NCBI GenBank assembly: GCA_026075535.2
Contig: AP026546.1
Coordinates: 6,510,001-6,574,000, forward strand
DNA from: Tricholoma matsutake
Lineage: Eukaryota; Basidiomycota; Agaricomycetes; Agaricales; Tricholomataceae
Direction of reading: 5' to 3'
Length of the DNA: 64,000 nucleotides
Positions 11,463 to 22,019 of the stretch are shown here, one piece after another. A program made the translations under genes and the position numbers. Within the stretch, counting starts at the first letter, position 1, and each line of letters opens with the position of its first letter. Under the pieces are notes generated by a model. It saw nothing but the letters and a program-made list of their open reading frames with translations, was not told the DNA's origin and did no database searches.

Positions 11463-12287
11463 TCACCCCCCCTCTAGGATGCATCACCCCAATGCATTTG
11501 AAATTGCATACAACCAAAGTCAGTGACTTGAATGCGACGCAGTGCAGCAGTGTGCTCGGTGTGTCATCCTTTGCCTTCACTAAGGCTGCCTTTGCCTCCT
11601 CCAAGCTATCCCTCATGCATTCTGTGAACTCATTCACTGTCTCGATGTGTGAGGGAGTTTGGTGAGGTTTGAATCCCATGTGTGGATGCCATCCAGTGTC
11701 TAAGAGGAAAGGGGTCTGTTGAGTAGAAGCATGGACGTGGTTGTTGTATCCAAACTTGGCCAAGGAGAGAAGATCATCCCAATTGTCCTGGTGTTCATTG
11801 ATGAAGATGTGGATGTACTGCTCCAGTTCCTGGTTGACTTGCTCAGTCTGGCTGTCAGTTTGCAGGTGATAGGCAGTCAAAGCAAGGAATTTGATCCCCA
11901 GAGGTCAGTACAGCTTGTGAGTGAACTCTGCCATGAACTGAGGGACAGTCAGAAAGGAAAGTGCCAGGAAGTCCATCTAATTTCCACACATGGTGGAGAT
12001 AGAGTCGGGCGGCACCCAGGGTGCTGACAGTGGTGTGAGTGGGAATGTTTCCCCACTGAATCAACTGTGCACATCACTGCATCAAACCCATTCGACTCTG
12101 GCAACTCCACCACAAAGTCAACACTGACAACATCCCAACAACTCTCTGGAACAGGAAGAGGGTGTAGCTCAGCAATGGGTTTGCAATGAGGAATCTTGGT
12201 GCATAAGCAAAGGTCACAAGTACAACAATACTGACCAATGAGCTGTGACATTTGTGGCCACCAATAATTCCATGAGGTGATTGGTCT
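11041..12287 (-). mobile_element. gypsy family 1 copy B, truncated and internally deleted
   Basis: On the minus strand the integrase region reads NYWWPQM...CDLCLCTK and QTEQVNQELEQYI, closely matching copy A, with several stops and a frameshift. A deletion then joins KAKDD directly to the last pol codons, removing about 400 bp including the chromodomain. The polypurine tract and LTR follow. Everything upstream of the integrase zinc-binding region is missing, and the sequence abuts a different gypsy family at about 12288. Confidence 0.85.
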
Positions 12288-12990
12288 GTTCCACAGAGGC
12301 ATTTCTGGGGAGGGGAGAAATTGGGGGGATGAGGTGAGGAGATCTTCCATTCTTTAGTTGGAAGCCAGAGAAGCTGGTGGACATGTTTACAGTGTTCATC
12401 ATGGTGAACCATATGCAGGGGAGTTTGGCTAACCATCCCTTCTGGTTGTTGTTGATATGGCTTGGTTCATGGTTTTGTTTGTCCATTCACTACTGCCATC
12501 AGTTTCAGGGTGGTAGGAGGTCAACATCTTTAGTTTGACACCAGTGAGTTTGTGGAGGGCAGTCCAGAGTTCAGCAGTGAAGAGGGCATCTCAGTCAGAG
12601 ACAAGGTGGAGCATTAGGCCATTTTCACAGTACCATTTATTGAAGAGTACTACAGCAATTTGGGCAGTGGTATAAGTGGAGTAGGTGCCAGCAATGTGTA
12701 TGTCAGCACCAAGAGGGTCAGTCATGGTGAGGATGGTGTCCTTCCCATTCTCTTCTGGGAGTAAGGCATGACTCGGGTATGGGTAACACTGTGTGTTTCT
12801 GCTTATGGGTTTGCTCAGGTATGGGTATGGGTTTGGATTTCCATACCTGAGGCAAAACCATACCTGTACCCACAGTGTTATGGGTATCATGGTACCGGTC
12901 CAATGGTCACATGTTTTATCAAATGACTTTGTTGATCAACATCAACAACAACAACAATGGCTCAACAACAACAACAACTGCTACCAACAT

Positions 12991-13390
12991 GCCCCCCTCG
13001 TTCTAAATGCGAGTGGGGGGTGTTTTTTCTACTAGACAACAATGACATGCCCCCCTCATTCTAAATACAAGTGGGGGTGTTTTTTCTACTAGGCAACAAC
13101 AACGACAGCTACTACCAACATGCCCCCCTCATTCTAAATGTGAGTGGGGAGTGTTTTTTCTACTAGACAACAACGACACCCCCCCCTCATTCTAAATGCG
13201 AGTGGGGGGTGTTTTTTCTACTAGGCAACAACGACAACAACTACTACCAACATGCCCCCCTCATTCTAAATGCAAGTGGGGGGTGTTTTTTCTACTAGGC
13301 AACAATGACAACAACTACTACCAACACGCCCCCCTCATTCTAAATGCGAGTGGGGGGTGTTTTTTCTACTAGGCAACAATGACGACAATG
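12991..13390. repeat. minisatellite: six GC-hairpin units inside the hAT element
   Basis: Six units begin with GCCCCCCTCATTCTAAATG and continue through a G-rich arm, TGTTTTTTCTACTAG and a CAACAA-rich spacer. Unit starts are near 12991, 13049, 13122, 13180, 13254 and 13328, so spacing alternates roughly 58, 73, 58, 74, 74 nt because the spacer comes in two lengths. Each unit contains a CCCCCCTC / GAGTGGGGGG inverted pair. Confidence 0.85.
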
Positions 13391-13447
13391 GCCCCCTCTC
13401 ATCAACAATGGCCCCCTCTAGTCGACAATGGCTGTGGCATCACCGCG

Positions 13448-13645
13448 ACCACCCCCTCTCACTCGCAAATGCGAGTTGGGGGTGTTTCTGGGTTCATTTC
13501 ACTTGGGAGCACCGCCACATCACAACTACCACCCCCTCTCGCTCGCAAACGTGAGGTGGGGGTGGTTCTTGGTCTGTTTCTCTTGCAATGGCCACCACAT
13601 CACCTCCACCACCCCCCCTCGCTCGCAATCATGAGTTGGGGGTGG
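13448..13645. repeat. three 80-bp units with C-rich/G-rich inverted arms
   Basis: Units start near 13448, 13528 and 13608 with ACCACCCCCTCTC and carry a G-rich arm (GAGTTGGGGGTG). They look like diverged relatives of the preceding minisatellite. Confidence 0.7.
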
Positions 13646-14389
13646 TTCCCCATTGTATTTAGATATATTTAGAATTATAATAAATTATTAATGTCATACT
13701 CGTTGAAACCCATGGGGTACCCATGGGTTTTGACCAAAACCCCCCCATATCCACGGTAAAACTGCACCCATAACTGTAACGGGTACGGTGTTCACGGGTA
13801 CAAGTACATGAAATTATACCCGGGGGTTACCCGAGTCATGCCCTATCTGGGAGTGGACCAATGAGATCTAGGGTGGCAGTGTTGAAGCAGTTGTCTGGTA
13901 CTGGCAGAGGGTGTAGGGGGCCAGTGGGTTTCAAAGTGCAGTTTTTATTTTGCTGACACTCAGTGCAGGAGGAATATATGCATTTTGAGGTCTCGACACA
14001 TGTTGGGCCAGTAGTAGGATCCCTGGAGGGACTTGTAGCTCTTGTCAAAGCCAAAATGTCTGAGGGTGTCATGTGCCAGGTTGTAAAGCAGTTCCTGGAC
14101 CTTGAGGTTCTGTGGGATCACAAGCCGGTGACATAGAGGAGGTTATCAGTGAGGGTTGCCCCTTTGATACTCCCCATGTTGATGTCCTTCATGAGCTTTC
14201 TGGCAAAGTCATTGGTTTTGTAGCCGTTAATGATGGTGTTGAGGAGGGAATGGTTGGCAGCAATGTTCAGTATGCCAGCCATGGGTGTGGGTGGCACATT
14301 GCGGGTATAGGCAATGAGCCATATGAGTCAATGGCACCAGAGGTTGTCAATCACGACATAGTTGATAATGGCAGAGGAGGTGCAGGGGG

Positions 14390-15713
14390 TTGCTCAGGGG
14401 GTGCATGGGCTCAGGCAGATGGGCAGGGGGTTGCATCTTGTTTTATCAGGCTGTAGATGGCCATTTTCATGGGTGGCACTGTGACAAGTCAAGGACCTCC
14501 TTCTCAACATATCGATGCTCTCCCACTTGTACTGCTGACAGAATCCCATCATATGTACGTAGTGTTTAATGGTCCAGTTCAGTCTGGTTTTTTTGCCCCA
14601 TTTGGACAAACCACAACTGCAACTGGTTGCCTATTATGGTAAGATCCAAAAAAACTGGACTGAGCCACAAAAAACCAGTCCAAAGCAGTTCAATTGGTCT
14701 TTTCATAGTATTTAGTACATAAGACCAGCTGTAAACTATAGTATATAGTGTATATTAGTTGATTGTGAAGGTTTTATGATGATAACAATCCTCTACATCT
14801 CAAAAAACACAAGTACAAGATGTAGATTTTGCAGTAACATATTGTTTTGGCCATAGCACATGCAGTTCTGGACTGTCTCTCTTTAAAATATGGTCAAAAG
14901 ATGCATATTTACAAGGAGTACACTGTCCAAGTTTGAACCAACTCAAACTGGTTTTTATTGGTTTGGTTCAGAGCAGTTCTTCCATCCCAGGAAGCCCAAA
15001 CTGTGACTGATGGTCCAGTTTTTTGCAGTTCAGTCTGGTTCAGTTGCAGTTTTTTTCTGGTTCGATGAACTGGACCTTTAAACATTATATGTACAAATAC
15101 CACAATAGTTATTATGGTAAACAGATTTGCATTCTGAGATGGCAAACAATTACTATGTTTGTCAACAAATTCAGACCCTTACCACTACAATGAAGCTGTA
15201 CAGCATATGTTGCACATGCCCCATCACTCAATGTGTAAAGGACAGTCTTTTTCACACCATCTTTGTTGCAGAGCAATGTTGTGTTGGCACATCCAGGACT
15301 GGTGCATGTCTTAACAGCATCCGGGAAGCTTGGATGGATGTTTGGGAGATGTTATGTGTGAGAGAGACAGTTCTCACCTACCAATGGTCCAAGCCATATT
15401 CCTTGAGTTTTTCAGTGTCCCATTTTGATGCTTGGCCATCTTCAAAACACCAGATGACATCACTGAACGCACTCCAGCATCCTTCGACAAAGTGTTCTGG
15501 CATATCCATTGAAAGACCTACAAACAAGCAAACATGTTCTGGCATCTCTGATGGTATATCGTCTGGGCTGTGTGAAACAGGCTGGGCAGTAAGGATGGCA
15601 TCTTTGAGCGATGCTGTGAGTTGGATGAATTCCATTGCTTTCTCCATCCCGACGGCATCTCCCAGCCCAGGAAAACCCTTCAATACCTCATGCAGCTCAT
15701 TAAATGTTGCCAT
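14390..15713 (-). pseudogene. CxC5-type cysteine-cluster gene of the KDZ transposon class, broken by a hAT element
   Basis: Exon 1 (15713-15382) encodes an alpha-helical N-terminus (FNELHEVLKGFPGLGDAVG). Exon 2 (15328-15183) encodes CTSPGCANTTLLCNKDG and VLYTLSDGACATYAVQLHC. Exon 3 (15133 downward) encodes ECKSVYHNNYCGICTY and, beyond the inserted element, DGILSAVQVGEHRYVEKEVL. From memory this matches the CxC5 zinc cluster found next to KDZ transposases in Agaricomycetes; no database check was possible. Introns show GT/AG ends, and exons 1-3 stay in frame. The downstream transposase domain is missing, replaced by gypsy family 2 sequence. Confidence 0.7.
14560..15087. mobile_element. non-autonomous hAT-like element, 528 bp
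   Basis: The termini are inverted: TAGTGTTTAATGGTCCAGTTC at the left (first 20 nt used for the match) and its near complement ending TTTAAACATTA at the right. The flanking 8-mers are TATGTACG (14552-14559) and TATGTACA (15088-15095), an 8-bp duplication with one G/A difference. The interior is rich in CAGTTC/GGTCT motifs and has no ORF of note. Excision in silico restores an open frame through the CxC5 exon. Confidence 0.85.
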
Positions 15714-17000
15714 CTACCTGTACTGGACTTGCGGCGGCTGAGATGATGACGCGCGACTACTGTGACCATAAGTCTATTCATAGCCTAGTACTATCTATAG
15801 CACACAACAGAACACGACTGCTTATCAATGCAAAGCCCGGATCCGGCTTACCAACGCTGGCCACCGGTGTCTCCAAAGTACTTTTGGGACACTGCCGGGT
15901 TTCAACAAACACCTCTCGCAGATTCCATGCGAATTCTGGGATCGGATCATCGGACACCACATCACACAAATCTTGCGCTCATGCAGGTACAAACCGAAGC
16001 ACGAAAATTAACCTTCGACCACTGGAAATAATCCAACGGTGAGCCACATTGCTAACTCACATACCCTTACTTAGGGCACGAGTGTTAGATTAATCCACTG
16101 CAGCGTCAATTGCAGCTGCAAACACGACTGGCATCCTTCGGAATCCCCACAACACTGCATTTCTCAGACAGTTGATCGACAAATGAAAAAGGCTCAGCGA
16201 CGTGCTCCCCACTTTCGTTGCCTGTCTAGACACAAGCATTGACGATGTACGAACAAATCTCAGCGGCGTCGCAAGCCCAGAAAGAATTGAAGACAACTCA
16301 AAGACTTGACTGAGAAGAGGAAAGAAGCTAAGACGGACAAGGCCTGGCAAATCTGTGTCATAAGTATGACGACGAGATATCACTCATACTTAGTTTGGAA
16401 GATGGACACTTTGGAACCCCTGGTACAAAACTTGACCCCTACTGAACTGTTGAATATTTACACTCCTAACGCCGAAGTGTGGATTCGAGCGACGCGGTAC
16501 CATACAGTCGGCGGCGTCAGTCCCTGGCCAAATTTCATAAGTAGCAGAGATATGAAACTTTTGAGCACGAACAACGGTTATAATGTAAAGAATGGTTATG
16601 ATGTACACGCATTCTGGTTGATTTGAAGACAAACTTTGCGCGTGTTCGAGCCCTGGCAATAATGGACGAGAATAACTTCGTAGGAGATCTTACAAAATAT
16701 CGCACCTTGCCAATTATAATTTGTATGTTCGATTGCACAGGCACGGTGGAAGGGCTAAAGTGTTCCATCCATCAGATACGACAATGCACCACTTGTCAAG
16801 TCATGCATGTCGGCGGTAACCCCACGCACATGATAAGAACAAATGTCAAGTCAAGACACCAGACTGATCAGTAGTGGCAATCAACCAGATCGGAGAACAG
16901 GCAGTGATAGATTCCGAGCTAATAGAAAGAACCATTATAATGCATAAGGTAATACAAATGCTGAAATACAAGCAGAGATAAAGGAGAAATCGGTACACAT
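15714..17000. other. no recognisable gene
   Basis: Several short open frames occur on both strands (for example 15778-15969 minus and 16090-16383 minus), but none shows a domain, splice-consistent extension or family resemblance I can name. This stretch is the transition between the transposon nest and the histone pair. Confidence 0.5.
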
Positions 17001-17578
17001 CTAGACTTCTTGACTGATTCCATCTTCTTTCCGTTTTGCTGTTTTGCTTGGTAAGAGTTCCTACATGACCCATTAAACAGTAAGTGAGAATGGATATATA
17101 TATAGACATACCGGTGCGATATGGGGTACGACACCACCTTGTGAGATGACGACATGACCCAGGAGTTTATTCAGTCTACGGTGAGTCAGTCGTCACAGCT
17201 AAAGGCATAAAAACCATACAAAGACACATACTCCTCATCATTTCTGATAGCTAGCTGCAGATGACGAGGCACAATACGCTGCTTTTTGTTGTCGCGAGCA
17301 GCATTACCAGCAAGTTCTAGAATCTCAGCAGCGAGGTATTCTAAGACAGCCGCCAGGTAAACTATAGATGCTGTGAGTTACCAAACAATAGGTGGCATAA
17401 AAGAAAACTGACCAGGTGCACCTGCACCCACACGTTGTGCATAGTTCCCCTTCTTCAACAGACGGTGCACACGACCGACGGGGAACTGGAGGCCTGCCTT
17501 GGCTGAACGCGACTGGGATTTGGAGGCTTCACCGCCAGCCTTTCCTCCAGATTTGCCAGCTTTGCCTTTGCCAGACAT
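17001..17578 (-). CDS. histone H2A, four exons
   Basis: The product is the core nucleosome histone H2A, 139 aa. Exons are 17578-17413, 17361-17232, 17175-17112 and 17060-17001, with introns of 51, 56 and 51 nt. The sequence shows the basic N-tail (MSGKGKAGK), the H2A signature AGLQFPVGR, the acidic-patch region [14 protein letters not shown] and a C-terminus ending ISQEV. The SQE motif is the target of ATM/ATR-type kinases during DNA damage, so this H2A doubles as the H2AX-like form, as in other fungi. It is transcribed divergently from H2B across 292 bp. Confidence 0.97.
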
Positions 17579-17870
17579 GATATAAAAGTTGGTGCAATAA
17601 GGTGTAGCGCAAAGCGAGAGTGGCGGAGGGTGGTAGTAACAGAAGGAGTAGAAGTGAGGAACGCAAGGGATTGCACCTTTATATTCGTGTCATCACGTGC
17701 TGTAGTGGTCCGTTTGTTTCAATCAACAAGGACGCGTCGGAGGAAAAACAAAACCAAACTTACGCGACTCTATATAAACAGCTGCCACATCTCCGTTTTT
17801 CTTCCACAACCCTCCTTGCGCCTTCCACTCAACTTTCATCTCTGTCCTCCCTTTCTCAATCTCAACTACA
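17579..17870. promoter_or_regulatory. shared divergent promoter of H2A and H2B
   Basis: The 292 bp between the two start codons carry a TATA-like box for each gene: TATATAAA at 17771-17778, about 95 bp before the H2B start, and ATATAAAG read on the minus strand at 17677-17684, about 95 bp before the H2A start. The symmetrical placement suits balanced expression of the H2A-H2B dimer partners. Confidence 0.75.
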
Positions 17871-18424
17871 ATGGCACCTAAACCCGCTTCGACTGCTGGC
17901 AAAGCACCTGCATCTACCGCTTCCAAAGCCCCGGCTAAATCTACCGAGGGTGCAAAAGCAGCTAAGAAGACCGCGAAGCCAGCTCCTGTAGAGGGCGAGA
18001 AGAAGAAGCGAAAGAAGGTCAGAAAGGAAACATATTCCTCCTACATATACAAGGGTTAGTTCCATGTGGTATCTATCGATATGCACGCTAATTTGGGTCG
18101 TAACGTGACTAGTCCTCAAGCAGGTCCACCCGGATACTGGTATCTCGAATAAGGCGATGGCTATCCTTAACAGCTTTGTTAACGATATCTTCGAACGTAT
18201 CGCCACAGAAGCATCGAGTATGTCTTCGCATTCATATACTGAGTCTTACAAAGGGGCTTATCTTAATTTCAGAACTTGCTTCCTATTCGAAAAAGTCTAC
18301 TATCTCATCTCGTGAAATTCAAACATCTGTGCGGCTCATTCTGCCAGGAGAGCTGGCCAAGCACGCAATATCAGAGGGCACGAAGTCGGTGACGAAGTTC
18401 TCGTCAGCAGCAGGAGCCAAGTAG
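17871..18424 (+). CDS. histone H2B, three exons
   Basis: The product is the core histone H2B, 146 aa. Exons are 17871-18054, 18113-18217 and 18273-18424. A lysine/alanine-rich N-tail leads into the histone fold: [47 protein letters not shown] and the C-terminal SAAGAK. Both introns have GT/AG ends, and the exon sum is 441 nt. It is paired head to head with H2A, the usual arrangement in fungi. Confidence 0.97.
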
Positions 18425-19732
18425 AGTTTTCTTTCTCCATCCCACCCACAGTAAGTGTTGGTTTATTTTATCGTTGCTTGAGCTCATTTTGAAACCTACA
18501 GCCATCTCAGTAGTGAGATACAGTAGGAGGCTACGATCCTGTACTATATCGATTAATTTATCTGTTTCATCCTGTATCTCTGCACTTTCCATTGTTCTTG
18601 AATAAATAAAAAATTCAAGCCCTACTCTTCAGCGTGGTAGGGGTACGGCTTAGCTGATTTTCCGGACTTGTGGGAGGCATGACAAGTGTCACTGTCAATA
18701 TGTATGCGAAGTTCAGCATGAGCTTTATCGAACCTTGGTCCGATATTTATTCATTTTTTAGCTAGTACGGATGTGCAGAAACTTTTCCATATCAAACCCT
18801 GTCTCCCAGATAGACGAAAAGTTTTGGATGGCTTAAACGTTGTAGGCGATCGCGAGATAGTGTTCTGCTCCTGGATCTAACCTGTGTTCGCCATCATTGC
18901 TGCAAGCCCGATGAACAAAGCGAGGACAGCCAAAGCTCGGTCGAATTTTGCAAACCGTGTTTCTTCCTAAAACTCTACAGCCAGTCCCGGATAGGCCCGT
19001 TCTCGAGCTCTTCATCAAAGAAATTTTTCGAGGGCTGCAATGCATCACGAACAGAAATTTGCGGAGGCGGTGGACGTCACGGCGTTTAGCGATAAAGATC
19101 ATCGACCTTGTGCAGGTCGCTGATCAGCTAAGCGGCGTGGTTCTCCAAAATGGACAGCCCTTTTTCGAGTTCGTTCATGTCCTCGCTAATATCGCGCTAC
19201 ATTCTGGATGTCGTAGACTGTGCTGATGGGCCGAGGTCGAGTGCATGCTTCGAAAGATCAGAAAATAACACTCCGTCATATTGCGATTTCTTGCGATTTC
19301 GTTGTTTGTTGGCAGTTATCAATCGGACTGAAAAACCTATCTATCGGTCAAACAAATCATGTGTGATATTCATTGACTTTAGAATTGGTGTGTCGACCTT
19401 GTAGCGTCTTAAAAATGAACCTAGGGATGAAATAATGATACTGGTCTTCTGTAGCGGCGACAAAAGTCGTGACAGTGAATTTGACTAGGCTCATAGGAGG
19501 CCATAATGGTGGATTTACAAAATTTATGAGGAGCCATGAAGAACCATTCCACCGCTGCAGTGATAAAGAAGCTCGAGAGTCACTAGACCGTGACTGGAGG
19601 CCTTGAGTTTTTTTACGGGCACGCGTTTATCGAAATGAAACTTGCTTGCTTGCCGAGACTTGGATTACACGCACATAATTCTTCAGAAATGCTTTCGATA
19701 CCTTTCGAGTTGCTATAAGTTGTTCTTCTCCT
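18425..19732. other. 3' flanks of H2B and ArgJ; no convincing gene
   Basis: An open frame on the minus strand near 18833-19230 includes ISEDMNELEKGLSILENHAA but is broken by stops and shows no clear splice solution. It may be a decayed gene. Nothing else is recognisable. Confidence 0.45.
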
Positions 19733-21360
19733 TCAACTCCGGTAATCCCCATTGATCCTAACGTATTCCTGCAACAATAAAATCAGAATATGAATTTCCT
19801 GATGATCATGGATTTCAACATACATAGCTGAAATCACAAGTCCAATACCGTGCCTCCCAATCACCGCCCATCCCGATATCAACGAGAATCTCAAAGTCCT
19901 CGAGTCCTAAGATCTTCTTCGCTCGCACTTCGTCTACCACCTCCGGCTCGCCATTGATAAGTACAGGAAGAACGGCGGTGCTGTCCGATGGAATGAACGT
20001 CACATTGACTTTTGTAGGGTCTATCACCGGAGGTCCGAAGGCAGATGATGGTGTGAGGGGTACAGAACCTGTTGCCGCAAGGATACGACCCCAACTGTCA
20101 ATGTGTCAACATGAATTGTACGGGACGAAGAAGCACTAAACGAACTTTGCATCTTCACCGTAGAGGGCTGTCTTTACAAGTGCTGAAGTGGATATCTTTG
20201 ATGCAATGTTGTGGGCGTCTTTGTAAGATGGTGCTCCCTGGCATGTAAGAGCAATCAGGTAATAAACAACATGCCGGGAAGGTCTATCTTACCTTTACAG
20301 TAACGGTGACGAACTTCGTGGCGCCTTCACCGTCTCTGACTACCAGTTTAGCCAGGTCGATGGCAAACTCGGTCAGAGCCTGCTGGAACACTTCATAGCC
20401 CTCTTTGTCCGTCTCGTAGTCGATTTCCGTGACCTTTCCACCATCAAGGGGTGCAGCAGCACCGTTCGCAAGAATCACGATAGTGTCATTTGTCGACATG
20501 TCACCATCGACACTGATCGAGTTGAAACTCCTGTCTACAGCATATGTAAGTGCACTTTGCAGACTTCGAGGCGATACCGCGGCGTCGGTCAGGATGCAGC
20601 CAAGAAGAGTGGCATGTAGTTGTTTTGCGTTGTTATTAGGAAACGACGTCCCCGCAGGTCCCATGTCGGGGTGAATCATACCCGCACCCTTGTCCATACC
20701 GCCGAAACGGTACTGAACGCCCTGAATTTCGAACGTGCGGGAACGCAATTTTGGGAATGTATCAGTGGTCATGAAGGCCTTTGCCGTGCGCTCCCAAGCT
20801 GCGAAGTCTGTGTTTAACGAACGAGTTCCAGATGCGTTGCTGACTGCCTGGGACTGAATACCGGCGGCGATCTTGGTTATAGGGAGATTTTGTCCAATGA
20901 CACCTGTGGACATGACCAAGGTCTCGTTCTCGTATTTAGAGAGTGATGGGGGTAAGAGAGCATCAGTCTCCTTGACCATCGTCCAAGCGTCATCCATGCC
21001 CTGCCGTCCGGTAACGGCGTTCGCACACCCGCTATTGACGACGAGAGCTCGGGCCCGACCCCCGTTGCGTTTCAGTATCTCCTCAGAAACGAGCACTGGG
21101 GCAGCTTTGAATGCATTACGGGTGAAGCATGCGGCGGCAGATGTTGGGTGCTCAGAAGTTGAAACGATGAGACCAAGGTCCGGTACCCCTTGAACCTTTT
21201 TTATTCCTGAGTGCAAACCAGTGAGTAGATAGCCTGATGGAAATGAAGGGGAAGGGAGGGGGACATGGTAGTGATCTTTCGGAGGAGTTGGTTTCAAGCT
21301 AACTGCGGAAGCCAGACGTCTAAAAATCGGGACTCGCGACATAAAAGTTGGTTGAATCAA
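19733..21360 (-). CDS. ArgJ, mitochondrial glutamate N-acetyltransferase (ornithine acetyltransferase)
   Basis: ArgJ moves the acetyl group from N-acetylornithine to glutamate in the cyclic arginine pathway of fungal mitochondria. Exons are 21360-20293, 20237-20146, 20094-19824 and 19768-19733 (488 aa from the first Met; a second Met six codons later is also possible). The basic, hydroxylated N-terminus (MSRVPIFRRLASAVSLK) fits a mitochondrial presequence. NSGCANA (109-115) and the self-cleavage site KQLHATLLGC are present, with T251 as the expected nucleophile that divides the precursor into alpha and beta chains. Later blocks GEDANWGRI and DIGMGG are also typical. Intron 2 uses the less common donor GTTCGT. 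Confidence 0.96.
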
Positions 21361-22019
21361 ATCAACCTCTCAAACTCCCTCAATGATTATGTACGACGGC
21401 TGAAATGGTGCAACAGCAATGCTATTGGTAGAGCTGATACAGCATAACGGATATCTGTATTCCTATAGGCCAGCTATACTGCTGTTGAAATGATGAACAG
21501 ATGTATGTAATGGCGATTTGGGAAACTGCCGGACCACAGCAGTACAGGACTGACATGATGCTGCACTCGATCTCCCATCGCTCCGTTACTCTGGAAGTCA
21601 TAATAGAACAGCAGAGTGCAACACTAATTGCTGCATCGATGGTAAGGAAAAAAAAAAGAAAAACATATCCACAAATATTTCAAATGAACATATTCACGTG
21701 ACCATTCGGGAGCGATTTAAGAGTTGGGTTTAACGTTGAAGTGGAAGCCCATATATCAGGCATTCCACGCTGTTCCACATGTACACCGTTATCCTCGTAC
21801 CCTCCACGGTTCCAAACAAGTTCCAGAGTTCGTCACGATGTGGGAACGATTGCAGACTCGGCAAGGCGGAACACACGGATACCACGGTCGACAAATGCCA
21901 TATGGGCACTCCGGAAAAGGAAACCCCCTTAGGTTTGATCAAGGCCTGCCATTTACCCGCAGTATCCTCAAATGGCATCGACAACATAGATAACACTGCA
22001 TGCCTGGTCAACTTCAATC
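21361..22019. other. intergenic region between ArgJ and the sphingomyelinase gene
   Basis: This is the divergent upstream region of both genes. A minus-strand open frame (21730-22017, 95 aa) resembles nothing I know and has no clear continuation. Confidence 0.5.

Larger units (their letters stand above)
12762..13845. mobile_element. non-autonomous hAT-like element, 1084 bp
   Basis: The ends are inverted repeats TA(A/G)GGCATGACTCGGGTA, flanked by a perfect 8-bp duplication TCTGGGAG (12754-12761 and 13846-13853). An 8-bp target duplication and TAGGG-type termini are marks of the hAT superfamily. GGGTA motifs recur near both ends. Removing the element rejoins family 2 gypsy integrase coding sequence (PLPD next to GKDTILTM). 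The interior holds two tandem repeat arrays and no transposase. Confidence 0.88.
12288..14400 (-). pseudogene. pol: Ty3/gypsy family 2 pol remnant (integrase), split by a hAT element
   Basis: Minus-strand pieces encode the integrase zinc-binding region (HDTLRHFGFDKSY, CTECQQNKN, near 14070-13900), the catalytic-core start (ATLDLIGPLPD near 13850) and, after the inserted element, ILTMTDPLGADIHIAGT (near 12730), SD*DALF and NQKGWLAKLP (near 12430). This is a different gypsy family from copy A. The stop at 12591-12593 is TGA within the conserved integrase SDRD-type motif, again compatible with CGA. Frames change several times. The fragment ends against gypsy copy B near 12288 and the CxC5-like gene near 14400. 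Confidence 0.75.

Noticed and set aside
12991..13390. Array of short repeats with unique-looking spacers, resembling a CRISPR array
   Set aside because: The spacers are themselves repeated CAACAA-rich sequence, there are no cas genes, and the array lies inside a eukaryotic hAT-like transposon.
12991..13390. GC hairpins followed by T6, resembling bacterial intrinsic terminators
   Set aside because: The context is a fungal chromosome and no gene ends there; the pattern is simply the minisatellite unit.
15127..15741. 204-aa plus-strand ORF
   Set aside because: It lies opposite the CxC5-type exons, whose minus-strand reading has splice signals and family motifs.
18833..19230. Possible minus-strand gene (ISEDMNELEKGLSILENHAA)
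   Set aside because: There are several stops, no clear splice sites joining the pieces, and no recognised family; kept only as a possible relic.
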